Origin: Branchiostoma floridae
Taxonomy: Eukaryota > Chordata > Leptocardii > Amphioxiformes > Branchiostomatidae
Assembly (NCBI RefSeq): GCF_000003815.2
Contig: NC_049990.1
Coordinates: forward strand, 13,146,255-13,210,254
DNA length: 64,000 nucleotides
Direction: 5' to 3'
Positions 35,401 to 46,039 of this stretch are shown here, in pieces. Made by a program: the position numbers and the translations under genes. Position 1 is the first letter of the stretch; every line of letters begins with the position of its first letter. A model generated the notes under the pieces. It saw nothing but the letters and a program-made list of their open reading frames with translations. It had not been told where the DNA came from and did not search any database.

Positions 35401-38400
35401 ATCAATCAGGGAATACCTTTTGAAAGGCAAACTCACGTACGTACACGTAAATTTTCGATGGCTATCAGTCCATCTTGATCACGGAGTGATGTAGTTCTCG
35501 CGAGAGTTGCGAGAACTAGGTCAAGACTTGCATGGATCTTCTGCCCCTCACCTCGCCTCCTTGCGGAGTAGAGGTAAGTAGGACTTGGGCAGCTCTTAGC
35601 CATCATTTTCGTTGTCTATATCATGCTTGTCGATCGCTGAATTCATGACAAATCACTACTGAAAATGTTTTGTTCTGGAGATAGTAAGTTAATGAATTCA
35701 ACATTTTCCTCCCCCTTTTAAACCATCAATCTAATATACTATACGTTTTGTAACAGCGAATTATTCAAACCTAGTATAAATGTCGTTGTTATGTTATAAT
35801 CGAAACTATATGCGCCTTCAAAGGTGATTGGACTAAAAAGAGCTAATTGTGTTTCATTTTTGTCCTTTTAAAGATTCAGCTCATAGATGATAACAAATGC
35901 CAAATTTGAATATTCACTTCCACTAGCTTTGACAATTGTGAACTGGACTAAATATTAACTACGACCTCAACGATCTCATACCTTCACCGAATAAGTTTAA
36001 TCTTTGCAAGTAAAGTTTTTTTATGATTTTTTACAATCATTCACTTTATTATGCAAATAAGGCACTGATTTGCATAATTTGTCTCTCAAAATTTTCTTTC
36101 AATAAATTGCAAACGACGCAATACTGCGGTTAACACAGGCAGCCGTGCTGATATCGGCTGATATCAGCGTGCTGCAGGGCAGATTGCACAGTTGCGCTAC
36201 GCAGTGGTTCAAAATCTAATTTAAGATCCTCGAAAATTGGGAGAGGTTGGGGTAAAAAAATAACAGCTATTGTACAAACTTTCCTATTTTGGCCAAGATG
36301 TATCTTTTAACCCTATTCAGACCGGGCTTTTTTGGTCATCCCTGGGCCGGGGGGTGGGGGGTTACTTTTGAGGCCCTCCACTTCTAAATCCAATAACTCT
36401 TGAACGTTCCGTAGGGCCACCAAATTTTCAGGACATGATATCAACATAACATCTGACAAGTATTTGACGTTTGACGTTACGTTGACGTAATATGACGGAA
36501 TTATGACGTCATCAATTTGATTATATTGGCCGGGCCCATTAAAAAAGGGTATTCTCAGAAAACTTCATGATATACTACAAAGATGTAACAACAAGTGCAG
36601 ATAACAGAATAATAATGTTATTTACGTTTTGCATTGCCAATATCAACATCGATGACATCAAAATGACGTCATAAAATGACGTCATGCACATTTAAATTAC
36701 GAGGATCCGCCATATTATATCCACCACCTTGAATTTTTAAAACTACTTTTTTTGCAACAAATAATCACAAAGGGCAATAGAAATAGACTAAATTCATTCA
36801 TTTAGATGGTTTTTGATGAAAAAATACCAGGTAGTTTTAAGGGATAATTAGCTTGTCATTCTTGATCTGACCAAACGGTCCGCCATCTTGGATTTTGGGC
36901 TGATTAAGTCATCAAATTAGCATAATTTATGTATATATAATTATGAAAGATATGCTAGATAATATAAGATTTTATATATGTAACAAAATAGCAGTAATAC
37001 AGCAAATAAATGTGAAAAAAATTGTTAGAACCAAAAATAGTGATTTTTGGCAAAACTGCCTGTCAACAAACGGTTGCCATGGCAACACGAAAAAATGGAA
37101 AATTTGTCAAACTTCGTAACTCACAAAATTTGGTGGCTTTATCGTAAGGCGTTCTGGCGTTGTAGGGCATCAAAGTTTGCGCAGGCCTCAAAAGCCCTCC
37201 CCCCCGGTCTGAATAGGGTTAAACTTCAGTAACTTAGTTGATGGCGTAAGGACATACAATGATCGTTTTTTGGTCCCATGAATGGATGCCGGGGCCAACA
37301 GAAAAAGGACAGGTTTGTTAAATAGAGCATTTATCTGAGTTTGAGCTGAATACCCCCCCCCCCTTGCATCTCTGCATGGTTATAACGTAGTACCTGGCGA
37401 AATGAGAAAAAATAAGATTGATCTTTCGTAAGTGCTTAAACGAGGTCTTATTTCGCTGCTTTTTATGACAGGATCCAATGGAGAGGCTCAACTATGATGA
37501 CCACACATACATGTAGAATGTTGTATAATCATGCCCAATGTATCTTCAAATGGACGCTTACCTGTTAAGTCGTCACTGCTCTGAATCTGCAACGTTTCAA
37601 TCTTGCCCAGCGTTGTTGTAATTCTCGCCTTCGCATCATAGCTTTGGTCCTCAAACACTACAGGTTGGCTTGGTACAATGACGACAGTGGTGTTGTCATA
37701 CGCTCCCACAAGCCCGAACTCTGCCAACAATAAATATAGGATGAGACAAAGGTTTTAGCTGGCTCACAGATAAAGATTCCTTTGTGTCAGTTGACTCGAT
37801 ATAGGAAATTCCGAACAAACACGACTTTGGCTTATTACTACTGTATACTGACAGTATCCGTTTTTGTAATTTACGGCATTGCTGATTTTGCAGTTACTTT
37901 GTACAATTTACAGAATGATGGAAACCTTTCAAAAACGGAAAAAAATTGATGCACACGCAGTTTTCATCCATATAACGTTAATCGAATTAACATTTGTTTT
38001 CAGAGACAAGTGCAAAGGACCGTGCAACCTGGAAACGTCTAACGGAGAGGAGCAAGGGGCCAGTCCCTGGCCTAGGCACTTAGGCAGGCTAGTTGACTTA
38101 TGGTGACTAAGTTTTACCAACTCAATCAGAGTACAATATATTGTGACGGATTTTGACAAAAAAATACTTGTAAACATTTAGGACACAGCAAGTATATCTT
38201 ATGGATCGCAGAAGTGCTAAAATTGTAAAATAACTCGGGTGGTAGCCTTGATTGTAAAAGTGACAATACATGTAGTTTGGTATGTACATCTGTAGCCATA
38301 ACAGTACTTACAGAAGTGGTACTTTGGCCGTAGTTGTCAACGTGGTAAATAATACCCGTCTACCACATACACACTAGCGTCACTTTGTGCACCTCTTGAA

Positions 38401-41400
38401 TACTGTGACTGTTTTTATGGGCCATGGGCCTGATTCAAACAAATAAACAATACAGAAATAAACGACGTTTTGGTTGTGATACCATTTATTATCGCCTCAA
38501 TTTTCATCCGTATTGTTTTGTTGTCACAATCGCACATTAGATACTCTCTCATAAAATCTACTTGCTGTGGCGTTAGTGTCTTTGTCGGCATACACCCTAC
38601 TTTCACAACAGCAGAAAATATGCCATGCTGTACATACGTAAATACTTGAAGTTTCGGGACCGCATCTATAACTATTTATTCTGCTCGGTCCGGATGACCC
38701 GGATGTTGACCTTTGACCCCACAGTTTATAAGGATGCTTCATGGGTCTTTTCGTTACTTCGTCGATGACCCTCCGGCCGCGTCTGGAGCCTGAAGCGCTT
38801 TTAGGTGGTCGTCTCAGCGCATAGGTGACTTTAGGCTCCAGTCGACGATTTCCGCACCACTTTTTTTTCCAACCTTTATTTAGCCTTGATACATCATTCG
38901 GCCTGAGCCGTTTTTCAAGATTTCAAGGGTAAATAAACTTTATAACGGAGGGTCGACGGCCGAGCAGGACAAATAGGATACTGCATCGACACCTATACCT
39001 GCAGTGCAATGTGACCCTGTCAGAATTGCCCTGATGAAGGTGACAGACGATCACCCAAATTAAATACGTCATTTGAATAAAATATTCGGTTGTGTAATAA
39101 GAATCCACCAGTTAACATTTTTGCTCCGTCCACCAGTAACATATGCTAGACGTTTGTGAGAAAAGCGACACGCAGTAGTCAAACAAACCTGAAGGAATAT
39201 GAACGAACCCCTCTTCTGGTCTGTTACTCGTGACCGTACTACAAGGCACCAGGTATTCTGTCCCCAGTACGTCTATGGGGAGGCCCAGGTACCCGTCGGT
39301 TGAGTCTCGTTCAGTAAAAACACCATAAACTATGATGTCGTCTTCGGCTCGAATGGAGACCGCATGACGTCCTTTCCTACTCCCCCGCATCTCCACACCA
39401 TCGCGCGGGAGATTAACTGTCGCAACCTGCGTCATGTGTAAAGAGAAGGATCATTACCTCTGCTGATGGAAAAGTTGGATGTGACACCGTTAAGTGCAGT
39501 CCGTTCCCTTGTGTGATAGAGAATCTTTAGGCAAGCTTTATATCAAGCTTTTAGATCTGCAAGGCCATGCATGTTGATAAGGTAAGAAGGTTGATATCCG
39601 CGCGTGTATTACTTTTCGTCCATTTCCAAGTGTGCTGTTAAAACTGTTAATCGTACAAAGCAACTGTAAAACTAGCAGGTATATCCCGTAAATTGCACAC
39701 AGAATACTGGAAAGCGGATACCATTTATGAAGAACGCCAAATATAATCCCAAATTCAGATGTGAAAGAACAAACATGAAGGATCTGTTGTTCTGTTTACC
39801 ATTATACTCCGTGGGTTCTGTTTACCATTATACTCAGTCGACCTCATCCACCTTTCAGGCCACTTAAGTTCCATAGCAAAAGCACTCTGTTTGCCAAACT
39901 TTCTATTATTCATTCCCTTCAGTTTTGGTGTTCCCAGAGGATGTTATCCATATAATCAACATGACCATACCCAACATTATAAGTAGCTATACGTGTCAAA
40001 CAACCATGTATCACGGACGATTTCCCCAGTACACTGTTGTTTCACAGAACACACAACTGCGTTTGCACTTCTTTGTAAACCAACAATGTAAAAGCAATAC
40101 CACATGCGTACAACTTCGAAGCATGATATCATATCCGATAGCGTGTTGTCAACTTACCTCGCCGAATCTCACGTTGACTACTGAGGTGAATCCGACAAGT
40201 GGTACATCAACAACCACCGACGTGGGCTCCGGGCTCGTGCCGGAGATGAGAAGCTGTGGCCGGTGTCCCGCGCGCTGGAAGTTTTCGACGAACGACAAGA
40301 CAAACTCTGTTCCTTTGTTGTCGCGGAAACTGTCATCTATAGAAAAAAGAAAGATAACTAAGAACCTAGTTCACACCTTCTATGCTTCATTTAAACGATC
40401 ATACGGATGGCATCCGCGCGCACATCAAGTTTTGTCCGTTTGTAAAACAGTTTTCGACGAAAAAGTCAAGAAGATGTGAAAGGATTTCATCCATAACAAC
40501 ATTGGCCCTGAGCTTCAGGACAAGTCTGCCAAGGTTACATTCTTTCATATATCAAACATGTCCACACCTCTCACACAACCTATCTTTACGGTACAGACAA
40601 GCTGCTTCCCCTGCTGAATTTAGATGGAAAACATCCGGTCACGATAAGGACGACCTTCATTATCACCGGTACATTCCATAATATATACTGCGTACACAGG
40701 TCCATTCAAAGGCGCAGTCACAAAAGCATGTATATCAAATCGGTATGAGGTCCGTATTGACATTTTTCATACGTAGTCGTACGCACAATGCGTATCTCAT
40801 ACGCATCTCAATCGTTTTGTGTCCGTTTTAGGTACGTCTTTCTGGCCGTACTGTGCGAATGCCTGCATACGTAAAACTGACACAAAACGATTGAGATGAG
40901 TATGGGGTGCGTGTTGTGTGTTCGACTGTCAATGCGGATCTTATACGGACTTCATATAGTGTGCACACACCTGTGACTGTGTACACTTGTACGTATATTA
41001 TAGTCCATAGGAGTTGTGTTTTGTCCTTTGTTTATCTCAGATAAAGTTCTCTGGAAGAAGTTGTTTTAAGTTTTTCCCACGTGTGAGACCTAGTAATCAT
41101 CAGTAAAAACAGAGCTTTGCCTAAAGGTGGGTTCACACTTGCGCATGATTTTCGCATGAAATTATGTCAATATGTCCAATATTCGGAATTTTTTAAAGAT
41201 AAATCAAATTATACGTCACGTCATCTGGTATATGAACTACGACTTCAGCGTATCAAATTCGCATGAAGTGCGTATACTTTGCATGTGAAGTGCGCAACAC
41301 AATTTTCCGTGCTGCGAACAGCTGCTTATGAGGTACGTATGTTGGGCGTATTCCGGACGTACACGTCTGCAGACCGCATGCATGACGCATTTGGTGCTTA

Positions 41401-44400
41401 TTGCATTCCGAATTCATTTCAGGTGTGCCAGAGGAACACTTTGTACTACGTGTACTTTTGTTTACAGGCAGTGCAAGTAGAACATTGATAAGCAGGGAAG
41501 GGTTTTTGAAATTCATTTGCGAAGCAGTGTGGCAGTGATGCACACTGCATTTACATTAAACGTTATGCACTGTTAAGATTGTGTTTGTTATCACTTTGTC
41601 CTTAAATGATTCCCTATATCATCTTGGTATTTAAACTACTGTAAATAAAGTATACATACACACCGTAGAACGTATTCAAGATGTTCATCAAACACGTAAA
41701 TTAAATAATTATGAAACGTTATGCCCTCTTCCAAAGTTGTAGTATGTCTCTATTTTGCGCCTTTATATCATGTGGTTCTACACACATAAAAGTAGTATTA
41801 TCAACACATTAAGTCAAATATCTGTTACACAAAATGACTTGTGTGAAGCAGACTAGATCATCCCATCCTGCCATGGAACAGAGCTTGCTTCAGAGTTGAC
41901 CCAGTTCTTGAGCAGGTTCCTCTGAAACTTGCCTTCCCGGGTCCCTGGAGGCACTGCATTTTCCCTTCCCCGGGGTCTCTGTTGGGACCAGAAACATTGG
42001 TGGTGTCCTGAAAGTTGTGACTATCTCTCCACGTCCCCGGTACAAAGTCATGTTGCACATCTTCTACCTGGTCCAGCTCTTCATCCTGCAGTCCGCAGGC
42101 CGTCGGGTCTGCATTTCGGAGCTCCAACATCAATTTATGATAAACCCAGACGGTCCTTTCGCGTGCTCGTCTTCTTTTTTCTCTCTCTTTTTAACGAAGG
42201 AGATGGAGTTGTAGATCCATGATGTCATGCTGATGTTGGATGGCAGCAATCATGAGTTGTTGTCGGTCATGGCCTGGACCTGCCATCTTGAGGAGATCTG
42301 TTCTGTCTGGACTTAAAAGCACCTTCGTATTTATGACAAATCTGGAGTGTGCGTCGATCTCGCCATCTGTCATCATTAGCATCGGTCGACTTGCTTACAC
42401 ACAACGGGGTTTTACCTACCCTTACGGGGTGATATACCCTTTCAGTGGCTAATTTCAAGACGGGGGTGCACCAGGTCTCCCATCTGTTCATCTGTAAGCG
42501 TACTATGCGCAACCCGCTCGCAGAACGAACGGTACTTACTCGTGACCTATGTGGGCATTCATTATACGTTCGTTCATGGTGCGTTGCATTTGCGCTGTAA
42601 GTACGCAAGGTACTCGCACTGCCGCAATATCAGCGTACTGGGCATGAAGCGTTTTCATACCGCAGTCGACCAACGTGGGACCGATGTATTGCGTATTTAT
42701 AACGCTTTGGCTACCCAAATGCGTACGAATGATAGTTTTGTGCATGTCCAATACTATCGGGCGTACTGGGCGTATATATACGTATGCCTGTGTACTTGAA
42801 ACTTTCACAAAACGATTCAAATTCGTGTAAGGTGCGCATTGTACGTACGACAGCGTATGGACGAAACTGATAATATCCAAAAAGTCAATTATCATTATCA
42901 TCATCATCAAGGGCCAATACGGAAGTCATGTGGCTTGAAAACATACGCACATGTAAACCCCCCCTTAAGCCCAAAAATGTCAATACGGAACTCATACGGA
43001 CTTGATATATGCCCATGTCTGAAATGGGCCTAAAGGACACAATAAGTGCTTATAACATTAATGATTGAGAATATATATAAATATATAGCCTCACTACCTC
43101 CACAAATGTTGTAAAACTGAATAAGTACATGAATTAAGTACCGAACAGTATACGGGTGACGTATTTTCTGGTTGTATATTAGTTCCGATGGTACCAAGTC
43201 ACTTGTTAGAAACCCAAAGTCGTAATACGAATTTTGTTGTACATGTACGGAAAATTGCAAAGATAACCAGAAAAAAATATTGATTTTGAACGTGATGAAC
43301 ATGGCATTGTTTACTGTTGATAATGATAATCTGTTCCGTTCATTCAGACTCCCCAAGCACTATACTTAATCACATCCGTGCGAACATCAATTTCTTGTCC
43401 GTTTCCAAAACAAAGTTTGACTTTATTCTAAATCTTTCAAAGCAGATGCAAAATGAGTACATATCAGCCACAAACTAAGGAAATGTTTGTTGGAAAGTTG
43501 TTAATAATGTCATAGAATGCCAAATTCAATTGCAAAGTCAAAGAAGATTTGGAAGAAAAAAATGGATAATTTACATTGATCTGTATATAGCGTAACGTTA
43601 TATACTCTGTGTGTTAAGGCATTTGTTTAACTTTCCTGGGCACTAAGAAGGCAATTCAAAATGAAGCAAATTGTTTTGCCAAACTCACCTTGGGTACATC
43701 TTAATGAGACCTTGAAACGATTAGACTTTGGGTAAAATGATTTAGCGAAGTATAGGGTTGTGGAACTCTAGTTTTTTTCGCACAAATTTCATTTATTTGG
43801 GGCTCCCAGAGGATATCACCCATCAACACGGCCTATCTGAACGGAGAACCGGTTACGTCAGCATAGCAGCCGGACCTCTTATCTGCTTCCGCCACATTGG
43901 CACAAACTCCGCCTTACCTTCACTTACATGGAGCTGTCACAGAATAACAACACAAAACAATGATGGTTTTCGTGATTTTCAAGCAGAAAAATCAAGCAAA
44001 TTCAAAATTGATGCCCATGCCGAACACCCATTTATTCTTTCTTCATAAGCACCTTCTAATGCCTCTTTAAACCGTATTGATAGTCTTTGAGGCTAGTTGA
44101 AAAAGCTAGGCAAGTTTAGGATCGAACCCAAGATGAATTTTATTATCATAGTTTATTTGGCCTATTATTGAAGCAGAACATAAGTTCTAAGTACCAGTTT
44201 GTAGCTTGTTATACTGCATATTCTGTAACCGCAAACATGATTAAGTACGTATCAGCTGTGATATACTGATGTTACATAGGGTTTAGCTCTTTAGTAATAC
44301 TGTTGGCAAATCATACATCATCGTAAATACTTAATCTAGGTAATATTTGTCTAAAAAGGTATGTAGAATTAAGAATCCCGGAGGCATACCTGTAGTCTGT

Positions 44401-44471
44401 CCTACTGTCAGCCAGGGGACCAGACACACCGCGAGAACACACAGGCCCCGGCGGGACAGGGGTGAGAACAT
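31804..44471 (-). CDS. IgGFc-binding-domain membrane protein, 7 coding exons, 557 aa
   Basis: Spliced coding exons are 44471-44390, 40336-40158, 39426-39189, 37720-37562, 35317-35103, 33951-33830 and 32482-31804 (stop TAG). Every intron has GT/AG ends and the phases join without a frameshift (1674 nt). Residues 1 to about 25 are a signal peptide (MFSPLSRR, then a hydrophobic core ending near VGQ). Residues about 28-490 match the N-terminal IgGFc-binding domain family (Pfam IgGFc_binding, as at the start of human FCGBP): an opening GTEFVLSF, a central ISSKPVAVLSGN, DPFMMLIPAV at about 343-352 and YGFTDWDGYGYPGG at about 438-451. Residues 512-532 form one hydrophobic helix, followed by a 25-residue acidic tail, so this is probably a type I membrane protein. 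Sequons include N176, N293 and N358. Unlike FCGBP it has no von Willebrand D repeats. In the family the domain is tied to mucus and secreted-protein binding; ligand unknown here. Start chosen because this ATG gives a signal peptide and the downstream exon phase fits. Confidence 0.88.
33149..33699. mobile_element. TIR element in intron 6 of the IgGFc-binding-domain gene
   Basis: Ends AAAGGTCTACTACGCAGTTA and its exact reverse complement (33677-33697), each bordered by TT/AA, so a TTA, TAA or TTAA target is possible. 547-551 bp; the GC-rich centre 33270-33470 has no recognised coding. Confidence 0.78.
33830..33951 (-). CDS. IgGFc-binding-domain gene, exon 6
   Basis: A 122-nt exon, residues 292-332, too short to stand out as an open frame. 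Reads VNLTGNVPRVIQAGEFWEF, then KYLTASEPILLVQYS. Acceptor CCGCAG|; donor TACAG|GTAAAT. The other two frames contain stops. Confidence 0.86.
34001..34110 (+). mobile_element. Left-end fragment of the 8921 MITE family
   Basis: TAGAGTCCATTCCAAGTCAC matches the 8921 TIR with a single change, followed by similar AT-rich sequence; the right end was not found. In intron 5. Confidence 0.5.
34659..34758. other. Assembly gap, 100 N
   Basis: Exactly 100 N next to a C run, so probably a gap of unknown size. Lies in intron 5; the exon phases across it match, so no coding exon need be missing. Confidence 0.99.
35103..35317 (-). CDS. IgGFc-binding-domain gene, exon 5
   Basis: Residues 220-291, ending in phase 0. 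Carries SLIISSKPVAVLSGN, then GAHIAEMIPPVSTWGKQF, the central conserved block of the family. Acceptor TTTACAG|; donor CTCAG|GTTTTT is weaker than the others, but it is the only site that joins VLASKDNTQ to exon 6 in frame. Confidence 0.86.
36311..37218. mobile_element. piggyBac-like MITE, complete (908 bp)
   Basis: TIRs CCCTATTCAGACCGGG and CCCGGTCTGAATAGGG, flanked by TTAA on both sides (36307-36310 and 37219-37222), as for piggyBac. Rich in TGACGTCA-like motifs and homopurine or C runs; no transposase. Fragments of the same family are at 3930-4168 and 21082-21360. In intron 4. Confidence 0.82.
37562..37720 (-). CDS. IgGFc-binding-domain gene, exon 4
   Basis: Residues 167-220. Encodes EFGLVGAYDNTTVVIVP, with a sequon at N176, then TLGKIETLQIQSSDDLTG. 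Acceptor TTGGCAG|; donor AACAG|GTAAGC. The acceptor shows a CAGAG doublet; the first AG keeps the frame. Confidence 0.87.
38310..38600. repeat. Dispersed repeat R1 copy in intron 3
   Basis: TAGTTGTCAACGTGG, CGTCTACCACATACACACTA and CTTGCTGTGGCGTTAG match the R1 blocks. Confidence 0.5.
39189..39426 (-). CDS. IgGFc-binding-domain gene, exon 3
   Basis: Residues 88-167, phase 0 in and phase 1 out. Contains ATVNLPRDGVEMRG, IRAEDDIIVYGVF and the conserved-looking LGTEYLVPC block. Acceptor GACGCAG|; donor TTCAG|GTTTGT. Confidence 0.87.
40158..40336 (-). CDS. IgGFc-binding-domain gene, exon 2
   Basis: Residues 28-87. Opens the ectodomain with DDSFRDNKGTEFVLSF, the usual start of the IgGFc-binding domain, and includes the LLISGTSPEP strand. 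Acceptor TATAG| lies after a pyrimidine tract; donor GAG|GTAAGT is strong. Phase 1 in, phase 0 out. Confidence 0.88.
40684..40985. mobile_element. MITE-like element in intron 1
   Basis: Inverted ends: left ATATCAAATCGGTATGAGGT then CCGTATTGAC; right, reversed, TATATGAAGTCCGTATAAGA then TCCGCATTGAC. Between them CTCAATCGTTTTGTGTC and its inverse GACACAAAACGATTGAG form a further arm. A related end is at 42960-43033. Confidence 0.6.
41123..41486 (+). mobile_element. DNA-transposon fragment M2, plus copy
   Basis: Starts AAAGGTGGGTTCACACTTGC and ends near GTTTACAGGCAGTGCAAG. Its reverse complement, about equally long, is at 45656-46036. Rich in TACG, GCATGAAGTGCG and AACACAATTTTCCGTGCTG. Confidence 0.6.
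42520..43033. mobile_element. TACG-rich repeat related to the 40684 element
   Basis: Contains CACAAAACGATTCAAAT (42806-) and ends GTCAATACGGAACTCATACG then GACTTGATATATG and GAAATGGGCCT, like the right end of the 40684 element. The left limit is uncertain. Confidence 0.45.
44390..44471 (-). CDS. IgGFc-binding-domain gene, coding exon 1 (signal peptide)
   Basis: Encodes residues 1-27 plus one base of codon 28. The hydrophobic stretch CVLAVCLVPWLTVG follows SRRG, a typical n-region and h-region. The donor is CAG|GTATGC at 44389-44388. The frame stays open upstream for another 51 codons, but that part looks like 5' leader: it is not hydrophobic and would bury the signal peptide. Confidence 0.82.
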
Positions 44472-44723
44472 CGCGCCTGTTCGTGACACGCGCCACGCTT
44501 CAAGTAAACAGGAACATTCTTGTCTCCAGAACAATCCCCGGTTACACATAACCGCACATGGTCGGATGTGGGCTGGGATCAAGGTCGGCTGTGGTTGGCT
44601 GGTGGTCTGCTGCGTCAGCCGCATGTTTTAAACACTCAGCTGTGGTCTGGGATGGGTTGTCTTGAGTGATTGGCTGGTGTAGGCGAGTCCCTCCCAACCA
44701 TGTCTTAGTCACCGATGACTTAA

Positions 44724-45053
44724 GCTCAGGGCACAACCCGGCGTACGTGCAAATACGTACTGTCTACGTGCCAAAACGTGGGCAATTATTTAGGGTCCGT
44801 AAGTGGTAAGTACCGCCTCCGTACGAACTCGTAGGGAATCCGACGGATTTTGGAGCACGCAGACACGCCGTAGAACTTTACGTGCAGACAAAACTTTGTG
44901 TACCATCGGGCTGCGGATTCGTCCCCCGTACGTGCCAGTACGGGCGACGCGCCTGCCCTCTACAGCCTGAACATTTTCAGGAATGCGGGGCGGACGTGGC
45001 CTCCCAAAAAAACGTACGGACAAATTGCACGTACGATGGGTTGTGCCCTTAGC
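44724..45053 (-). mobile_element. MITE family M1, complete copy b (330 bp)
   Basis: Inverted relative to copy a: GCTCAGGGCACAACCCGGCG at the left, GTACGATGGGTTGTGCCC then TTAGC at the right; interior GTACGAACTCGTAGGGAATC. Its near edge is 253 bp upstream of the IgGFc-binding-domain start codon, so it lies in or next to the promoter. Confidence 0.83.
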
Positions 45054-45655
45054 TTTACTCTTGACAGACGCAAAACAATTGGCTTGTGCAGAAGGCGCAT
45101 ATTGTGCGTAAACATTAAAGTAAAAAAAACGAGTTAAGTCATCATTCGTTTAAGTTTCGTATTTGTATGCACAGTACGCACTCTATGGTAAGTACCATAT
45201 ATACGTATATCAAACGTTTTATGTAAGTTCTACGTAGAAAATTTAGAACCCGTTCACCTATTCAAAATTCCTATGACACATTTATTTTGCGAAGAAGAAA
45301 CTTTAATTTTACTTGTACCCACCATTGTATAGTCTGTTTATCGAACCGGAAAAAAATCTTCTTCTTCGGTCGTAAACTTTTGCCACTGATAAAAGCTCCT
45401 TGCTTTTGCTAAATATCTTGAAGACGTTTTGCGGTATATATGTGTGTGTGTGATGTTATTTCACAGTAGTTGAAATTGTACATGCACAACATTACGTTTG
45501 GGTACTTTATTTAGTAGACATACTAAGCTGATATAGCGAATCATTTAAGATCAAAGTTCAGTTCAGTTAGTCAAATAAACACAATAAATTTTAAAGTAAA
45601 TGATGGCCGTCATTACTGTAAAAGTATATTGCCACTGCTTCACCTCTTCACAAAT

Positions 45656-46036
45656 ACTCTTCCACTTGTACTGCCTGTTATCGTAAACAAAAGTATACGT
45701 AACAGAAACTGTTCCTCTGACACAACTGAAGTGAGCTCCAAATGCAATCAACACCAGGTGCGTCAGGTATGCAATCGGCAGACGGCGTCCGGAATACGCT
45801 CAACATACGTGACTCATACGCAGCTATTCGCAGCAAGAAAAATTGTGTTGCGCACTTCATACGCACCTCATGCGGAATGGATACGCTGAAGTCGTAGCTC
45901 ATACGCCAGATGAGCGTGACGTATAATTTGATTCATTCCAGAAAATTTCGAATGTTGGGCGTACGGCTGAGCATTGACAGACTTTCATGCGGAAATCATA
46001 CGCACTTGAAAATATACGCAGGTGTGAACCCGCCTT
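45656..46036 (-). mobile_element. DNA-transposon fragment M2, minus copy
   Basis: Reverse complement of the 41123 copy: ends GTGTGAACCCGCCTT; interior GAAAAATTGTGTTGCGCACT. The two copies bracket exon 1 of the IgGFc-binding-domain gene. Confidence 0.6.
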
Positions 46037-46039
46037 CAT

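Noticed and set aside
42191-42910. Overlapping ORFs of 60-124 codons in intron 1
   Set aside because: Located in TACG-rich repeat DNA within a well-supported intron; no family recognised.
44331-44624. Longer N terminus starting at the upstream Met in the exon-1 frame
   Set aside because: It would place 51 non-hydrophobic residues before the signal peptide and run through the donor site; the inner ATG at 44471 gives a normal leader.
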